Part shown: one piece after another, positions 8,507 through 17,860 of the stretch
How the letters are laid out: every line of letters starts with the position of its first letter
Position numbering within the stretch: position 1 is the stretch's first letter
Assembly: GCA_963704975.1 (NCBI GenBank)
Contig: CAVPIK010000005.1
Coordinates: 124,001 to 188,000 of the forward strand
Direction: 5' to 3'
Source: JAGNDO01 sp963704975
Lineage (GTDB): Bacteria > Chloroflexota > Anaerolineae > Caldilineales > Caldilineaceae
DNA: 64,000 bases
Translations under genes and position numbers: made by a program
The notes under the pieces: generated by a model
What the model saw: only the letters and a program-made list of their open reading frames with translations
Database searches by the model: none
Told to the model about the DNA's origin: nothing

Positions 8507-9592
8507 ATGTCATTCGAAGCCCAGCTTGCCAAAATTGAAGACCGCTATATCGAGATCAACCGTTCTTTGGCCGATCCGGAACTGCTCGCGGACTATAACT
8601 ACATGAACGAACTGGCTCAGGAGCGCAGCAACCTGACCGAGATCGTGGAGTCGTTCCGCCGCTATCGGGATGTGCGCACCCAGTTGGCAGAGAGCCGCCA
8701 ATTGTTGAACGAGACCGATGATGACGATATGGCCGAACTGGCCCAGATGGAGATCGACAGCCTCTCCGAAGAGGAAGGCCAACTCTATGATGCCATGCGC
8801 AAGCTGCTGTTGCCCAAGGACCCCAACGACGACCGGGATGTGATCGTGGAGATCCGGGCCGGCACGGGCGGGGACGAGGCCGGGCTTTTCGCCGCGGACC
8901 TCTTCCGCATGTACTCCCGCTGGGCGGACGAACATCGCTTCAAGGTTGAGGTGCTCAGCGAGTCCGAGACCGGGCTGGGCGGCCTCAAAGAGGTGGTCTT
9001 TGCGGTCAAGGGCCAAGGCCAGGGCGCGTATAGCCGGCTGAAGTGGGAATCCGGCGTGCATCGGGTGCAGCGGGTGCCCTCCACCGAAAGCCAGGGGCGC
9101 ATCCACACCAGCACGGCCACGGTGGCCGTCCTGCCCGAAGCCGACGAAGTGGAGATCGAAGTCAGCATGAACGACGTCAAGATCGACGTCTTCCGCAGCA
9201 GCGGCCCCGGCGGCCAGAGCGTCAACACCACAGACTCCGCCGTGCGGCTCACCCACCTGCCCTCCGGCATTGTGATCAGCTGCCAGGACGAGAAGAGCCA
9301 ACTGCAAAACCGCATCAAAGCCATGCGCATCTTGCGCTCCAAGCTCTACGAAATGGAGATCCAGCGCCAGCAGGACGAGATGGGCGCGGCCCGCAAAAGC
9401 CAAGTGGGCACCGGCGAACGCAGCGAAAAGATCCGCACCTATAATTTCCCCCAAAGCCGGGTCACCGACCACCGCATCAACCTCACCCTCTATCGCCTGG
9501 AAACCATCCTCGGCGGGGATCTGGACGAGTTTATCGAAGAACTGAGCACCCGAGATCAGGCCGAGCGGCTGCAATCCATGGGCGAAGAATAA
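8507..9592 (+). CDS. prfA: peptide chain release factor 1
   Basis: RF1 reads UAA and UAG and triggers peptide release. The start is set at ATG 8507 (MSFEAQLAKIEDRY), the usual RF1 beginning; the longer frame upstream translates repeat sequence. The stop-codon recognition motif P-x-T is present as VPSTESQGRIHTS, and the catalytic GGQ loop is SSGPGGQSVNTTDSAVR; its glutamine is the substrate of PrmC, encoded next. 361 residues, a normal length. There is no recognisable Shine-Dalgarno sequence, which is odd for so essential a gene. Confidence 0.97.
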   Translation: MSFEAQLAKIEDRYIEINRSLADPELLADYNYMNELAQERSNLTEIVESFRRYRDVRTQLAESRQLLNETDDDDMAELAQMEIDSLSEEEGQLYDAMRKLLLPKDPNDDRDVIVEIRAGTGGDEAGLFAADLFRMYSRWADEHRFKVEVLSESETGLGGLKEVVFAVKGQGQGAYSRLKWESGVHRVQRVPSTESQGRIHTSTATVAVLPEADEVEIEVSMNDVKIDVFRSSGPGGQSVNTTDSAVRLTHLPSGIVISCQDEKSQLQNRIKAMRILRSKLYEMEIQRQQDEMGAARKSQVGTGERSEKIRTYNFPQSRVTDHRINLTLYRLETILGGDLDEFIEELSTRDQAERLQSMGEE

Positions 9593-9611
9593 GTTTCGCC
9601 GTCCCGCGCCC

Positions 9612-10463
9612 ATGCAGATCCGCCACGCCCTTGCCCAAGCCATCCACACCCTGAGCGGCACCCATGTGGAAACGCCCCGACTTGACGCCCAGGTGTTGTT
9701 GGCCCACATATTGGGCGTAGACCGGGCTTGGATCTTTGCCCACGATGATCTCATTTTAACCCCAGAAAACGCCCAACGCTTCGCCGATCTGGTGGCCCAA
9801 CGGCTGGCCCACACCCCCGTGGCCTATCTCATCGGCCAGCGGGCATTTTACGGCCTCTCCTTCCACGTGGACCCCAGGGTCCTCATCCCCCGCCCCGAAA
9901 CCGAACTCTTGGTCGAAGCCGTCATCGACTTTGCCCACGCCCACCCCAGCGCAACCGCCCTGGCCGACATCGGCACGGGCAGCGGGGCCATCGCCGTCAG
10001 CCTGGGGGTGAACCTGCCCGGCGTGGACATCTTCGCCGTGGACGCGTCCGCCGACGCCCTGGCCGTGGCCCAGGCCAACGCCGCCGCCCTCCTCCCCGCC
10101 GGGGCGCGGCCCATCACCTTTTTGCACGGGGACCTCCTCGCCCCCCTCCCCGGCCCCGTGGACATCATCGCCGCCAACCTGCCCTACATCCCCGCCGCCG
10201 ACCACGCCACCCTCCAGCCCAACGTGCGGGACCACGAACCGGCCGCCGCCCTGGTTTCCGGGGTGGATGGCTTGGACCACATCCGCCGTTTGTTGGCCGC
10301 GGCCCCGGCCCATCTGCGCCCGCACGGGGCCATTTTCTTGGAGATCGGCCACGATCAAGGGGCCGCGGTGCAAGCGTTGGCCCAAGCGTTGATCCCCGGT
10401 TGCCGGGTCCAAGTCACCCAAGATCTGGCCGGGCGGGACCGCTTCGTCACCATTTGGAGCTGA
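9612..10463 (+). CDS. prmC: PrmC, release factor glutamine N5-methyltransferase
   Basis: PrmC methylates the GGQ glutamine of release factors using SAM. 283 residues with an N-terminal helical substrate domain (1-75) and a Rossmann methyltransferase domain. Visible motifs: RVLIPRPETELLVE, the SAM loop LADIGTGSGAIAVSL, and the catalytic motif AANLPYIP, where the usual NPPY is NLPY. The leucine in place of the first proline is tolerated in some PrmC proteins. It lies 19 bases after prfA, an expected operon pair. Confidence 0.95.
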   Translation: MQIRHALAQAIHTLSGTHVETPRLDAQVLLAHILGVDRAWIFAHDDLILTPENAQRFADLVAQRLAHTPVAYLIGQRAFYGLSFHVDPRVLIPRPETELLVEAVIDFAHAHPSATALADIGTGSGAIAVSLGVNLPGVDIFAVDASADALAVAQANAAALLPAGARPITFLHGDLLAPLPGPVDIIAANLPYIPAADHATLQPNVRDHEPAAALVSGVDGLDHIRRLLAAAPAHLRPHGAIFLEIGHDQGAAVQALAQALIPGCRVQVTQDLAGRDRFVTIWS

Positions 10464-10468
10464 TTTTT

Positions 10469-12419
10469 ATGCAGAGACTGGCTTTTTGCGGACAGAAATG
10501 GGCGAAGGGGGTGGGTCGCTTTTTTTTGAAATTGTCCATCATCGCGTTGTGCATGTGGGGGGGGGCCGCCGGACTTCCCGCCCCAAAAATAGCTTCCGTC
10601 TTGGCCGCAGCCCCCCTGCCTTCGGGCTATGCCTATCTCTCCCCCCGCCCCGGCGCGCAGATGACGCCGCCCGAAACCACCATCGCCCTGCGCACAGACG
10701 CGCCTGTGGACCCCGCCACCCTCACCGCGGATCTGCTGCGGGTGGTTGGGGAGAAGAGCGGTTTTCACCCTGGCCGTCTGCATTTGGCCGACGATGGGCG
10801 CACCCTGATCTTCACCCCGGCCACCCCCTTCGCCGCCAACGAGCGCGTCACCGTGTCCAGCACAGAGGCGGCGGGTCGGTTGGGGTGGCCGCGTTTGGGG
10901 TTTGGGTTTTTCACGTCGGGGTCTCGTGGGGTGGACGCTGTGGACGGGGTGGACGGGGTGGACGCCGCCGAACTTTCTGTGTCTGCGGCGGGTGCGTCGC
11001 CGTATGTCACTGTGCCTGCCGACTTCCCGGTCATCACCGTGACTGTCCCGGCCAACAATGTGGGGGAGGGGTTTATCTTTCTCTCCAATTTTCATTTCTA
11101 CCCCAACATCCCCGATTCCAAGCCCTATCTGTTGATCCTGGACAACAACGCCGAGCCGGTCTACTATGAGCGGCTGACCCCCGGCCGGCCCTATTTTGAC
11201 TTCAAAAGTCAGCCCGACGGCTCTTTGACCTATTGGGGAGCCAGCCAGGGCGGCACCTACTTTCAAATGGACGCCACCTACGCCGTGACCGACACCTGGC
11301 GCATGGGCAACGGCTACACCACGGACCAGCACGAGTTCCAGATCCTGCCCGACGGCCACGGCCTGCTCATGAGCTATGACCGCCAGCCCGTGGACATGAG
11401 CCAGATTGTGGCCGGCGGCGTGCCCACGGCCACGGTGATCGGGCTGGTGATCCAAGAGCTGGACCGCTCCAAAAACGTGGTCTTCGAGTGGCGCAGTTGG
11501 GACCATTTCGCCATCACCGACACGGTGGCCCCCCTGACCGGGCCAGTGGTCGACTATGTGCATGGCAACGCCCTCTCCATTGACCGGGACGGACAGTTGC
11601 TCCTCACCAGCCGCCATTTGAACGAGATCACCAAGATCAACCGGCAGACCGGGGAGATCATCTGGCGCTGGGGGGGCAAGCGCAATCAGTTCACCTTTGC
11701 AGACCCCACCCAAGCCTTCTCCCATCTGCACGATGCCCGACGCACACCCCAGGGCACCATCACCATCTTCGACAATCGCAACGACCTCACCCCGGCCTTC
11801 TCCCGGGCCGCGGAATATTGGCTGGACGAAGATCGGCGTCTGGCCGTCATGGTGTGGGAATTCCGCAACGATCCCGACATCTTTTCCATCGCCATGGGCA
11901 ACACCCAACGCTTGCCCAACCTCAACACGGTGATCGGCTGGGGCACCATGCACACCCACGACTTCCCCCCCGGCGACGAACCCCCCGCCTTCATGGAGAT
12001 CCACCCGGACGGCAGCAAGGCCCTGGAACTGACCTTTGGCAAAGGCATCGTCAGCTATCGGGCCTTCCGCCTGCCCTGGGAAGGCCACGCCACCTGGCCC
12101 CCCGTGGCCGGGGTCAGCCAGGATGAAGCCGGGCAAGCCTGGCTGCATTTCAGTTGGAATGGAGAGACCGACCCGGTCTACTATCGCCTCTATGCCGGGG
12201 ATGGGGCGATCCCGGATCGAAGTCTTTGGCATCGTGCCCAAAACCGGCTTCGAGACCCGCTACAACATCACCAGCCTGGCCCAACGCTTCTGCCGCTATC
12301 GGGTGGAGGCCTTTGTGCCCAACCGGCCAAGCGGCTTCTCATCCAACGTGGTGGTGGCCCAAACGGACCGCTGCCTGGTGGGGAGCAAAGTCTTCCTGCC
12401 CTTGTTGGTGCGGGAATAA
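10469..12419 (+). CDS. secreted arylsulfotransferase-like protein (frameshifted)
   Basis: Starts at ATG 10469, five bases after prmC. The N-terminus is a signal peptide (FFLKLSIIALCMWGGAAG), followed by an Ig-like Big-type domain (RPGAQMTPPETTIALRTDAP), then a beta-propeller of the arylsulfotransferase type with DQHEFQILPDGHGLLMS, HGNALSIDRDGQLLLTSRH and TGEIIWRWGGKRNQF. Family members move sulfate between phenolic compounds or are inactive relatives. A shift at about 12205-12215 (one extra base) moves the end to another frame: EVFGIVPKTGFETRYNITS to the stop at 12417-12419. The restored C-terminus is KVFLPLLVRE, a tail resembling that of the giant protein at 25591. About 649 residues. Confidence 0.82.
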
Positions 12420-12435
12420 AGCATAAACCGGCGGA

Positions 12436-12457
12436 GTTCGCACCCCCTGGTGCGAAC
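12436..12457 (+). terminator. hairpin after the arylsulfotransferase-like gene
   Basis: Perfect 9-bp stem GTTCGCACC / GGTGCGAAC with a 4-base loop, 17 bases after the stop codon. No strong T-run follows, so it may be a weak or rho-assisted terminator. Confidence 0.5.
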
Positions 12458-12521
12458 GGGTCTGCGCCAGGACAATGCCAAATCTGTTTACAATCGCACT
12501 ACAAAAAAGGAGAAAACACAC

Positions 12522-13379
12522 TTGAATTCTCAAATCAAATTGGTCATCGTGGACATGGACGGCACCATCCTGGACCCGGAACAGCCCGTGGCGGTGAGCG
12601 TAGCCGTGCAGGAGGCCATTGCCCAAGCCCAGGCCGCGGGCGTGCCCGTCACCATCGCCACCGGACGGCCCTTGGACTATGTGTGCCAAACCCTGGCCCG
12701 CTACAACCTGGGCATCACCACCCCCGTGGTGACCACCCAGGGCGCGGTGATCGGCGACCCGGTCACCGGCGCAGTGGTGGATGAGTTGGACATGCCCCTG
12801 GAAGCCGCCCGGGCCACCGCGGCCTGGGCCGACGCCCACGACGAAGTGGTGATGTTCTATTTCTTGCAGCCGGACGGCTCCTCCCTCTATGTGCAAAACC
12901 GGGAGAAGTGGACGCCGGAAATCTACAATATCTGGTTCAGCGAACAGCGGGAACTGCGTCCCCAACTCGCCCCCCTCTTCGCCGATGACAACGCCCGCAC
13001 CCCGCTCAAATTCATCATCGCCAACAACACCCCGCCCCAGGACGAGGACATCACCCCGTCCCTGCAAGCCCTGTTTGAGCGTTGGCTCCACATCAGCCGC
13101 ACCCATCCCAGCCTGGTGGAAGGCACCGCCCAGGGCGTGGACAAGGGCGCCGGCGTGCGCCGACTCCTCAAAATCCTGGACATGGACCCGGCCCACGTCA
13201 TGGCCATCGGCGACAACGACAACGACATCCCCATGTTCCGGGAAGTCGGCTTCCCCGTGGCCATGGGCCACGCTGCCGACCACGTCAAAGCCGCCGCCAA
13301 GTGGATCGCCCCGGATATCCATCACGACGGCGTGGCCGTGGCGTTGAAGAAGTGGATCTTGGACGACCAGACTCCATAG
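12522..13379 (+). CDS. Cof-type HAD-IIB phosphatase
   Basis: The start is taken as TTG 12522 (read MNSQIKLVIVDMDGT) because AAGGAG lies 9-10 bases upstream at 12507-12512; the longer ATG frame from 12450 would translate the terminator region. HAD motif I is VDMDGTILDP, motif II is TIATGRP, the Cof-type C2 cap follows, motif III lysine is near GVDKGAGVRRLL, and motif IV is AIGDNDNDIPMF. Family members dephosphorylate sugar phosphates, nucleotides or pyridoxal phosphate. 285 residues. A strong terminator follows. Substrate unknown. Confidence 0.9.
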   Translation: MNSQIKLVIVDMDGTILDPEQPVAVSVAVQEAIAQAQAAGVPVTIATGRPLDYVCQTLARYNLGITTPVVTTQGAVIGDPVTGAVVDELDMPLEAARATAAWADAHDEVVMFYFLQPDGSSLYVQNREKWTPEIYNIWFSEQRELRPQLAPLFADDNARTPLKFIIANNTPPQDEDITPSLQALFERWLHISRTHPSLVEGTAQGVDKGAGVRRLLKILDMDPAHVMAIGDNDNDIPMFREVGFPVAMGHAADHVKAAAKWIAPDIHHDGVAVALKKWILDDQTP

Positions 13380-13421
13380 CATCTCCACACAAACCCCATT
13401 CGTTCTCCTTCCGAACACAGT

Positions 13422-13460
13422 AAACTGGGCACGGACCATCATTGAGTCCGTGCCCAGTTT
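13422..13460 (+). terminator. strong hairpin between HAD gene and cytochrome b
   Basis: Perfect 15-bp stem AAACTGGGCACGGAC / GTCCGTGCCCAGTTT with a 9-base loop, ending 22 bases before the cytochrome b start. Confidence 0.85.
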
Positions 13461-13481
13461 CGCGTTTATGGAGGAAAATCT

Positions 13482-14819
13482 ATGCTGGACCCCACCCCAT
13501 CATCCCGGCCCATCCCGTCCCTCAACTTGCCATCCGATGACCGCAGCCGTATGCGGGCGGTGATGGGCAACCTGATCCTGCATCTGCACCCCACCAAAGT
13601 GCCCAAGCCCGCCCTGCGCTTCACCTATACCTGGGGGCTGGGCGGCATCTCCAGCCTGCTGGCCATGCTGCTCATCACCACGGGCGTGCTGCTCATGTTC
13701 CGCTACGACGCCAGCACGGAACGGGCCTACACCAGCATCCAACTGCTGGAAACCCAGGTCATGTTCGGCTCCATGCTGCGGGCGGTCCACCATTGGTCGG
13801 CCAATTTGCTGGTGATCACCGCCTTTTTGCACATGGTGCGGGTCTTCTTCACCGGCGGCTTCAAGGTGGGCCGGGGCGGCAACTGGATTTTGGGCATGGT
13901 GCTCCTGGTCGTGGTCCTGGCCTTCAACTTCACCGGCTATCTGCTGCCCTGGGATCAACTGGCCTTCTGGGCCATCACCGTGGGCACCAGCCTCTTGGGC
14001 TACGTCCCGCTGGTCGGCGGCGCGGTCAGCAACTTCCTCCTGGGCGGACCGGAGGTGGGCCAGGCCGCCCTGCGCAACTTCTACGCCCTGCATGTGGCCG
14101 TGCTCCCCGCCCTGCTGATCCTGCTCATGTCCTTCCACTTCTGGAAGGTGCGCAAGGACGGCGGCATCTCCCAGCCCGTCACCGATCAGCGGGTGGAAAA
14201 GGTCACCACCATCCCCCACCTGGTCCAGATCGAGTTTGTCGTCGCCACCCTGGTGATCCTGGCCCTCTTCCTCTTTGCCATGTTCGTCCCCGCCCCCCTG
14301 GAAGCCCTGGCCAACCCGGCCCATCCCCCCAACCCGGCCAAGGCGGCCTGGTATTTCCTGGGCGTCCAGGAACTGCTCATGCACATGCACCCCCTGGCCG
14401 CCCTGCTCCTGCCCTCCATCATTCTGGTTGGGTTGACCGCCTTGCCCTCTTGGGAAAAGACGGACGGGGATGTCGGCGTCTATTTCCGCTCCAATGTGGG
14501 TCGTCGGGCCGCCATCCTGGGGGCGGTGTTGAGCCTGGTTCTCGTTCCTGTGCTGGTCGTGGTGGACGAATGGTGGATCGACCTGCCCGCCCTCCTGCCC
14601 ACCTGGCCCACCCTGCTCTCCAACGGCCTGATCCCCCTGGCCCTCAGCCTGGGCGGACTCTACGCCCTCTACGTCGGTCTGCGCCGGGGCCTGCGCAGCA
14701 GCCACAGCGAAGCCCTGGTCGGCCTCTTCACCTTCCTGGTGGTCAGCCTGATCCTGCTCACCGTGGTGGGCGTCTTCTTCCGGGGCGCAAATATGGCCCT
14801 GGTCTGGCCGGTTTGGTAG
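13482..14819 (+). CDS. cytochrome b subunit of a quinol-oxidising bc complex
   Basis: Carries the two b haems that move quinol electrons across the membrane. ATG 13482 follows GGAGG. The N-terminal four-helix part has two histidine pairs across helices: AVHHWSANLL...FLHMVRVF and FYALHVAVLPALLILLMSFH. The quinol-site motif appears as a variant in HPPNPAKAAWYFLGVQELL, where PEWY is changed to AAWY. The C-terminal half adds further membrane helices like subunit IV. 445 residues, so b and part of subunit IV are fused. Followed by Rieske and cytochrome c genes, the natural partners. The altered PEWY is worth noting. Confidence 0.92.
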   Translation: MLDPTPSSRPIPSLNLPSDDRSRMRAVMGNLILHLHPTKVPKPALRFTYTWGLGGISSLLAMLLITTGVLLMFRYDASTERAYTSIQLLETQVMFGSMLRAVHHWSANLLVITAFLHMVRVFFTGGFKVGRGGNWILGMVLLVVVLAFNFTGYLLPWDQLAFWAITVGTSLLGYVPLVGGAVSNFLLGGPEVGQAALRNFYALHVAVLPALLILLMSFHFWKVRKDGGISQPVTDQRVEKVTTIPHLVQIEFVVATLVILALFLFAMFVPAPLEALANPAHPPNPAKAAWYFLGVQELLMHMHPLAALLLPSIILVGLTALPSWEKTDGDVGVYFRSNVGRRAAILGAVLSLVLVPVLVVVDEWWIDLPALLPTWPTLLSNGLIPLALSLGGLYALYVGLRRGLRSSHSEALVGLFTFLVVSLILLTVVGVFFRGANMALVWPVW

Positions 14820-14835
14820 CTACCAATTCTGGCTA

Positions 14836-14973
14836 GCACCCGTCGGTTGAGTAGGCCGGGGCAGTTTCCGGCCGTATCGAAACCAACGGGTGCGGGTTGA
14901 CCCACTTGGTTTCGATACGGCCTTACTTAGCAAGGTCAACGGAGTTTCGTGGTTGACTCGGCCTACTCAACCG
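14836..14973. repeat. nested inverted-repeat element between cytochrome b and Rieske genes
   Basis: Outer arms CGGTTGAGTAGGCCG (14844-14858) and CGGCCTACTCAACCG (14959-14973) enclose inner arms GGCCGTATCGAAACCAA (14870-14886) and TTGGTTTCGATACGGCC (14906-14922). A third pair GCACCCGT (14836-14843) / ACGGGTGC (14886-14893) could pair instead. Likely an intergenic repetitive element able to form alternative hairpins; it could also lower expression of downstream genes. Confidence 0.8.
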
Positions 14974-15055
14974 GCGTTGGACAACGTGCCTTTGCAGTTT
15001 CCCGTTTTGAATGATAGCGAATGACGAAAAGCCCGATAGAAAGTGAACATGTTTC

Positions 15056-15562
15056 ATGACCACCAATCAACCAATCAACCAACCAACCAAACACTCCCTC
15101 TCCCGGCGCAACTTCCTGGCCCTGGGCGTGGGGGCCGTGGCCGCCCTCACCGCGCTGGAAGCCGGGGTCATCTCCCTGGCCTTTGCCGCCCCCCGCAGCT
15201 TGGATGGGGAGTTCGGCGGCACCTTGGTGGCCGGCACCGCGGACAGCTTCACCCCCGGCACGGTCACCGAATTCCCCGCCGGACGCTTCTTCCTGATCCG
15301 GGCCGCGGATGGGGGCTTTCTGGCCGTCTATCGCCGCTGCACCCACCTGGGCTGCGCGGTGAGCTGGGAGCCGGGGGCCAGCCGCTTTGTCTGCCCATGT
15401 CACGGCTCCCATTTCGACGGAAACGGGGATGTGAACAACCCGCCCGCCCCCCGATCCCTGGACACCTTCGCCATCACCATCGAAGAAGGTGTGGTCCAGG
15501 TAAACACGTCCAAACCTCAAAACCGGGATCGCTTTGAATCGTCCCAACTGGTCTATGCCTGA
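15056..15562 (+). CDS. Rieske iron-sulfur protein of the bc complex
   Basis: Holds the 2Fe-2S cluster that takes the first electron from quinol. The cluster motifs are CTHLGC and CPCHGSHFD, both complete, including the two cysteines of the disulfide. The N-terminus has a twin-arginine leader (LSRRNFLALGVGAVAALT) that doubles as membrane anchor. Residues 3-12 (TNQPINQPTK) are encoded by the same TCAACCAA-type low-complexity repeat seen in intergenic spaces, so the true start could be just downstream, but no better ATG is present before the RR. 168 residues. Co-directional with cytochrome b and cytochrome c. Confidence 0.93.
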   Translation: MTTNQPINQPTKHSLSRRNFLALGVGAVAALTALEAGVISLAFAAPRSLDGEFGGTLVAGTADSFTPGTVTEFPAGRFFLIRAADGGFLAVYRRCTHLGCAVSWEPGASRFVCPCHGSHFDGNGDVNNPPAPRSLDTFAITIEEGVVQVNTSKPQNRDRFESSQLVYA

Positions 15563-15581
15563 AGAGAAGGAACCCCATCCA

Positions 15582-17116
15582 ATGAATAAATATCTGCTCA
15601 CCAGCTTTGCGGCCCTGCTGCTCTTGGCCATCGCCCTGCCTATCTACGCCATGCGGGAACCCGCTCGCATGGACCAGGCCCAAGCCGACCTGCGCCAGGA
15701 TTTTGTCACCGACGCCGCGGTCATGTACGTGGAAAACTGCGCCATCTGCCACGGCGCGTCCGGCGAAGGCATCGGTTCGATCCCGGCCCTGGACACGGAC
15801 GGCCTGCGGGGCATGGACGTGACCACCCTCACCAAGACCATCGCCCGAGGCCGCTACGAAACGGCCATGGCCGGCTGGCACGAGGACGAGGGGGGCATCT
15901 TCAACGACTATCAGGTCGAGGAATTGGTCACCCTGATCCGCTATGCCGACTGGCCCCAAGTGGGCGAACTGGCCGCCAGCCGGGGCATGATCCCCCCCAG
16001 CCTGCCCATCCCCGAAGTGACCGAAGACCCTGCTGGCCCAGGTCACCGCCTTGGGCGACGGACGGCGCGGTGTGGGCCGAGGGCATCCAGCTTTTCGCCG
16101 AAAACTGCACCATCTGCCACGGGGTGAACGGGGAAGGCTCCACCCTGGGCGTGGCCCTCAACACCCCGGAGGTGCGGGCCAAAGACGAGGCCGAGCTTCT
16201 GCGCACGGTGACCGAAGGGGTGCCCGGCACCCTCATGGCCTCGTGGAACCAGGCCCTGGAGATGGATGAGATCGGCGCGCTGGTCTCCTTCATCCACAAC
16301 TGGGATCAACTGGACGCGGCCGGCGTGGTCCTGACCGCCCCCGCCCCCATCCAGATCGATCTCAACAACCCGGCAGAGGTGTTGGCCCTGGGCGAGCGCA
16401 TCTTCACCACCACCTGCACCGCCTGCCACGGCGAGAACGGCAGCGGCGGGGCCGGCCCGGCCCTCAACAGCCAGCAGTTTCTCACCACCAAAACCGACCC
16501 GCAGATCTACGACACCATCGTCCAAGGCGGCCATCGCCCCGGCTCCATCATGCCCGCCTTTGGGGACCGCATGACCAGCGTGGAGATCGACGCCGTGGTC
16601 CAGTTCATCCGGGCCTGGGAACCCACGGCCCCCTATGTGGAGAATCCCCGGGGCACGGAGCAGGGCGGCGGTCCCCCGTGGCTGCGGGCCACCCCGGACC
16701 CGACCAACCCCATCGTCCCCGGCCAGACCACCCCCAGCACCGGGCGAGGCGGCGGCCCGGCCTGGCGCACGGATCCCAACGCCCTCCCCCCCGGCCAGTC
16801 GGGCGTCGAGCCCGCCGCCGGGGAGATGACCGGGGAGATGGGACCGACCCTCTACTTCCAGGGCACGGTGATTGCCATCGCCAACAACCTCCTCACCTTC
16901 CGGGCGGACGGGGCCAGCGCAGACGTGGAAGCCATGCTAGGCCCGCCCTGGTTCTGGAGCGAGCAGGGCATCCCCATCGTCCCCGGTGACCGCATCCAGT
17001 TGGAAGGGTTCGAGTCCACGGATCACATGGAAGTGAACTGGATTCTCAATTTGAGCACAGGTCAGCGGCTGGATCTGCGGAATGAGGCGGGGATGCCCGT
17101 GTGGGCGGGGGAGTAA
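15582..17116 (+). CDS. trihaem cytochrome c subunit with C-terminal extension (frameshifted)
   Basis: Starts at ATG 15582 behind AAGGAA with a single N-terminal hydrophobic signal/anchor (LLTSFAALLLLAIALPIYA). Three haem sites: CAICHG, CTICHG and CTACHG, each in its own cytochrome c fold. The frame changes twice close together, at about 16025 and 16057, in the linker between domains 1 and 2; reading VTEDP, KTLLAQVTALGD, DGAVWAEG restores continuity. After domain 3 comes a proline/glycine linker and a 100-residue beta-rich domain (LYFQGTVIAIANNLLTF...WAGE) that I do not recognise. About 511 residues. It probably carries electrons from the bc complex to the oxidase. Confidence 0.87.
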
Positions 17117-17140
17117 GCATCGACTTCAAAGCTGGACAAT

Positions 17141-17188
17141 AAAAGAGACCTCGTTGACTGCCTTGCTACAGTCAACGAGGTCTCTTTT
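17141..17188. terminator. bidirectional terminator after the bc operon
   Basis: Perfect 20-bp stem AAAAGAGACCTCGTTGACTG / CAGTCAACGAGGTCTCTTTT, loop of 8, followed by TTTTTG on the plus strand. It separates the convergent cytochrome c and DUF5615 genes. Confidence 0.93.
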
Positions 17189-17203
17189 TGTGTCTGGCTA
17201 AGG

Positions 17204-17539
17204 TTAAACGTACTCGATCCGGTCAACCATCTCTTCTGGCTCATATACCGCAGAGACCAGTGTCAAGAAGTGTACCCAATCGCCAATCGTGTGCCTGTGT
17301 TGTTGGCCCAGGATAATGCCCGCATGATGGGTTCCTTGGCCCGCCAAATCGACATAGTCCGTATCATGTGTACACAATACCCGGCTCATGTTCGTTGCCC
17401 GGCGCAGATGGTTGATGTCCGTGTCGCCCAGCAGGTCCAAATCCCGAACAGTGACCACATCAATACCTCGACGGATCAACTGAGTGGAGATGGCAACCGG
17501 CATGTTTTCATCCAGGTAAAAACGAATGCCCTCGGCCAA
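17204..17539 (-). CDS. DUF5615 PIN-like protein, putative toxin
   Basis: 111 residues with the pattern of DUF5615 PIN-like nucleases: FYLDENMPVAISTQLIRRGIDVVTVRDLD at the N-terminus (in parts: FYLDENMPVAIS, RRGIDVVTVRD) and VLCTHDTDYVDLA in the middle, giving the acidic cluster D-E, D and D-x-D expected of PIN folds. Its start overlaps the end of the DUF433 gene by 32 bases, the usual arrangement of these two-gene modules. RNase toxin activity is inferred from family and pairing only. Confidence 0.82.
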   Translation of the reverse strand: MAEGIRFYLDENMPVAISTQLIRRGIDVVTVRDLDLLGDTDINHLRRATNMSRVLCTHDTDYVDLAGQGTHHAGIILGQQHRHTIGDWVHFLTLVSAVYEPEEMVDRIEYV

Positions 17540-17810
17540 CTTCTGCCTCCTTCAGGGCCTCAGCTCGCCGAATTTGCGCCTTGATCTGGCCGTCTATTTC
17601 GGCTTTGCGGGAATAGTAGTAGGCCAGGGCGGCATGAACTTGACCAAGATCCAATCCATACCAATCGGCGATGCCATCGGCATTCTGGGCGTGGTAATTC
17701 TGGGCCATCACCACATCTGCCACGGTGACGGTTGTGCCTTGAATGTACGCACGCCCATTGCGAATATCTGGGTTCACAGCAATCGCATCAATTACTTGAA
17801 TTACAGTCAT
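17508..17810 (-). CDS. DUF433 protein, putative antitoxin partner
   Basis: A 100-residue protein with an N-terminal DUF433 winged-helix-like domain (IAVNPDIRNGRAYIQGTTV followed by VADVV), ending in a charged helix (SRKAEIDGQIKAQIRRAEAL). ATG 17810 follows GGGGGAAA. DUF433 proteins are commonly found directly before DUF5615 PIN-like genes and are thought to neutralise and autoregulate them. The 32-base overlap with the downstream gene suggests translational coupling. Confidence 0.85.
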   Translation of the reverse strand: MTVIQVIDAIAVNPDIRNGRAYIQGTTVTVADVVMAQNYHAQNADGIADWYGLDLGQVHAALAYYYSRKAEIDGQIKAQIRRAEALKEAEVGRGHSFLPG

Positions 17811-17860
17811 GATTTCCCCCTAAAAGACAGTCTCCGACTGTTAAAAGTATAGACTCAGAC

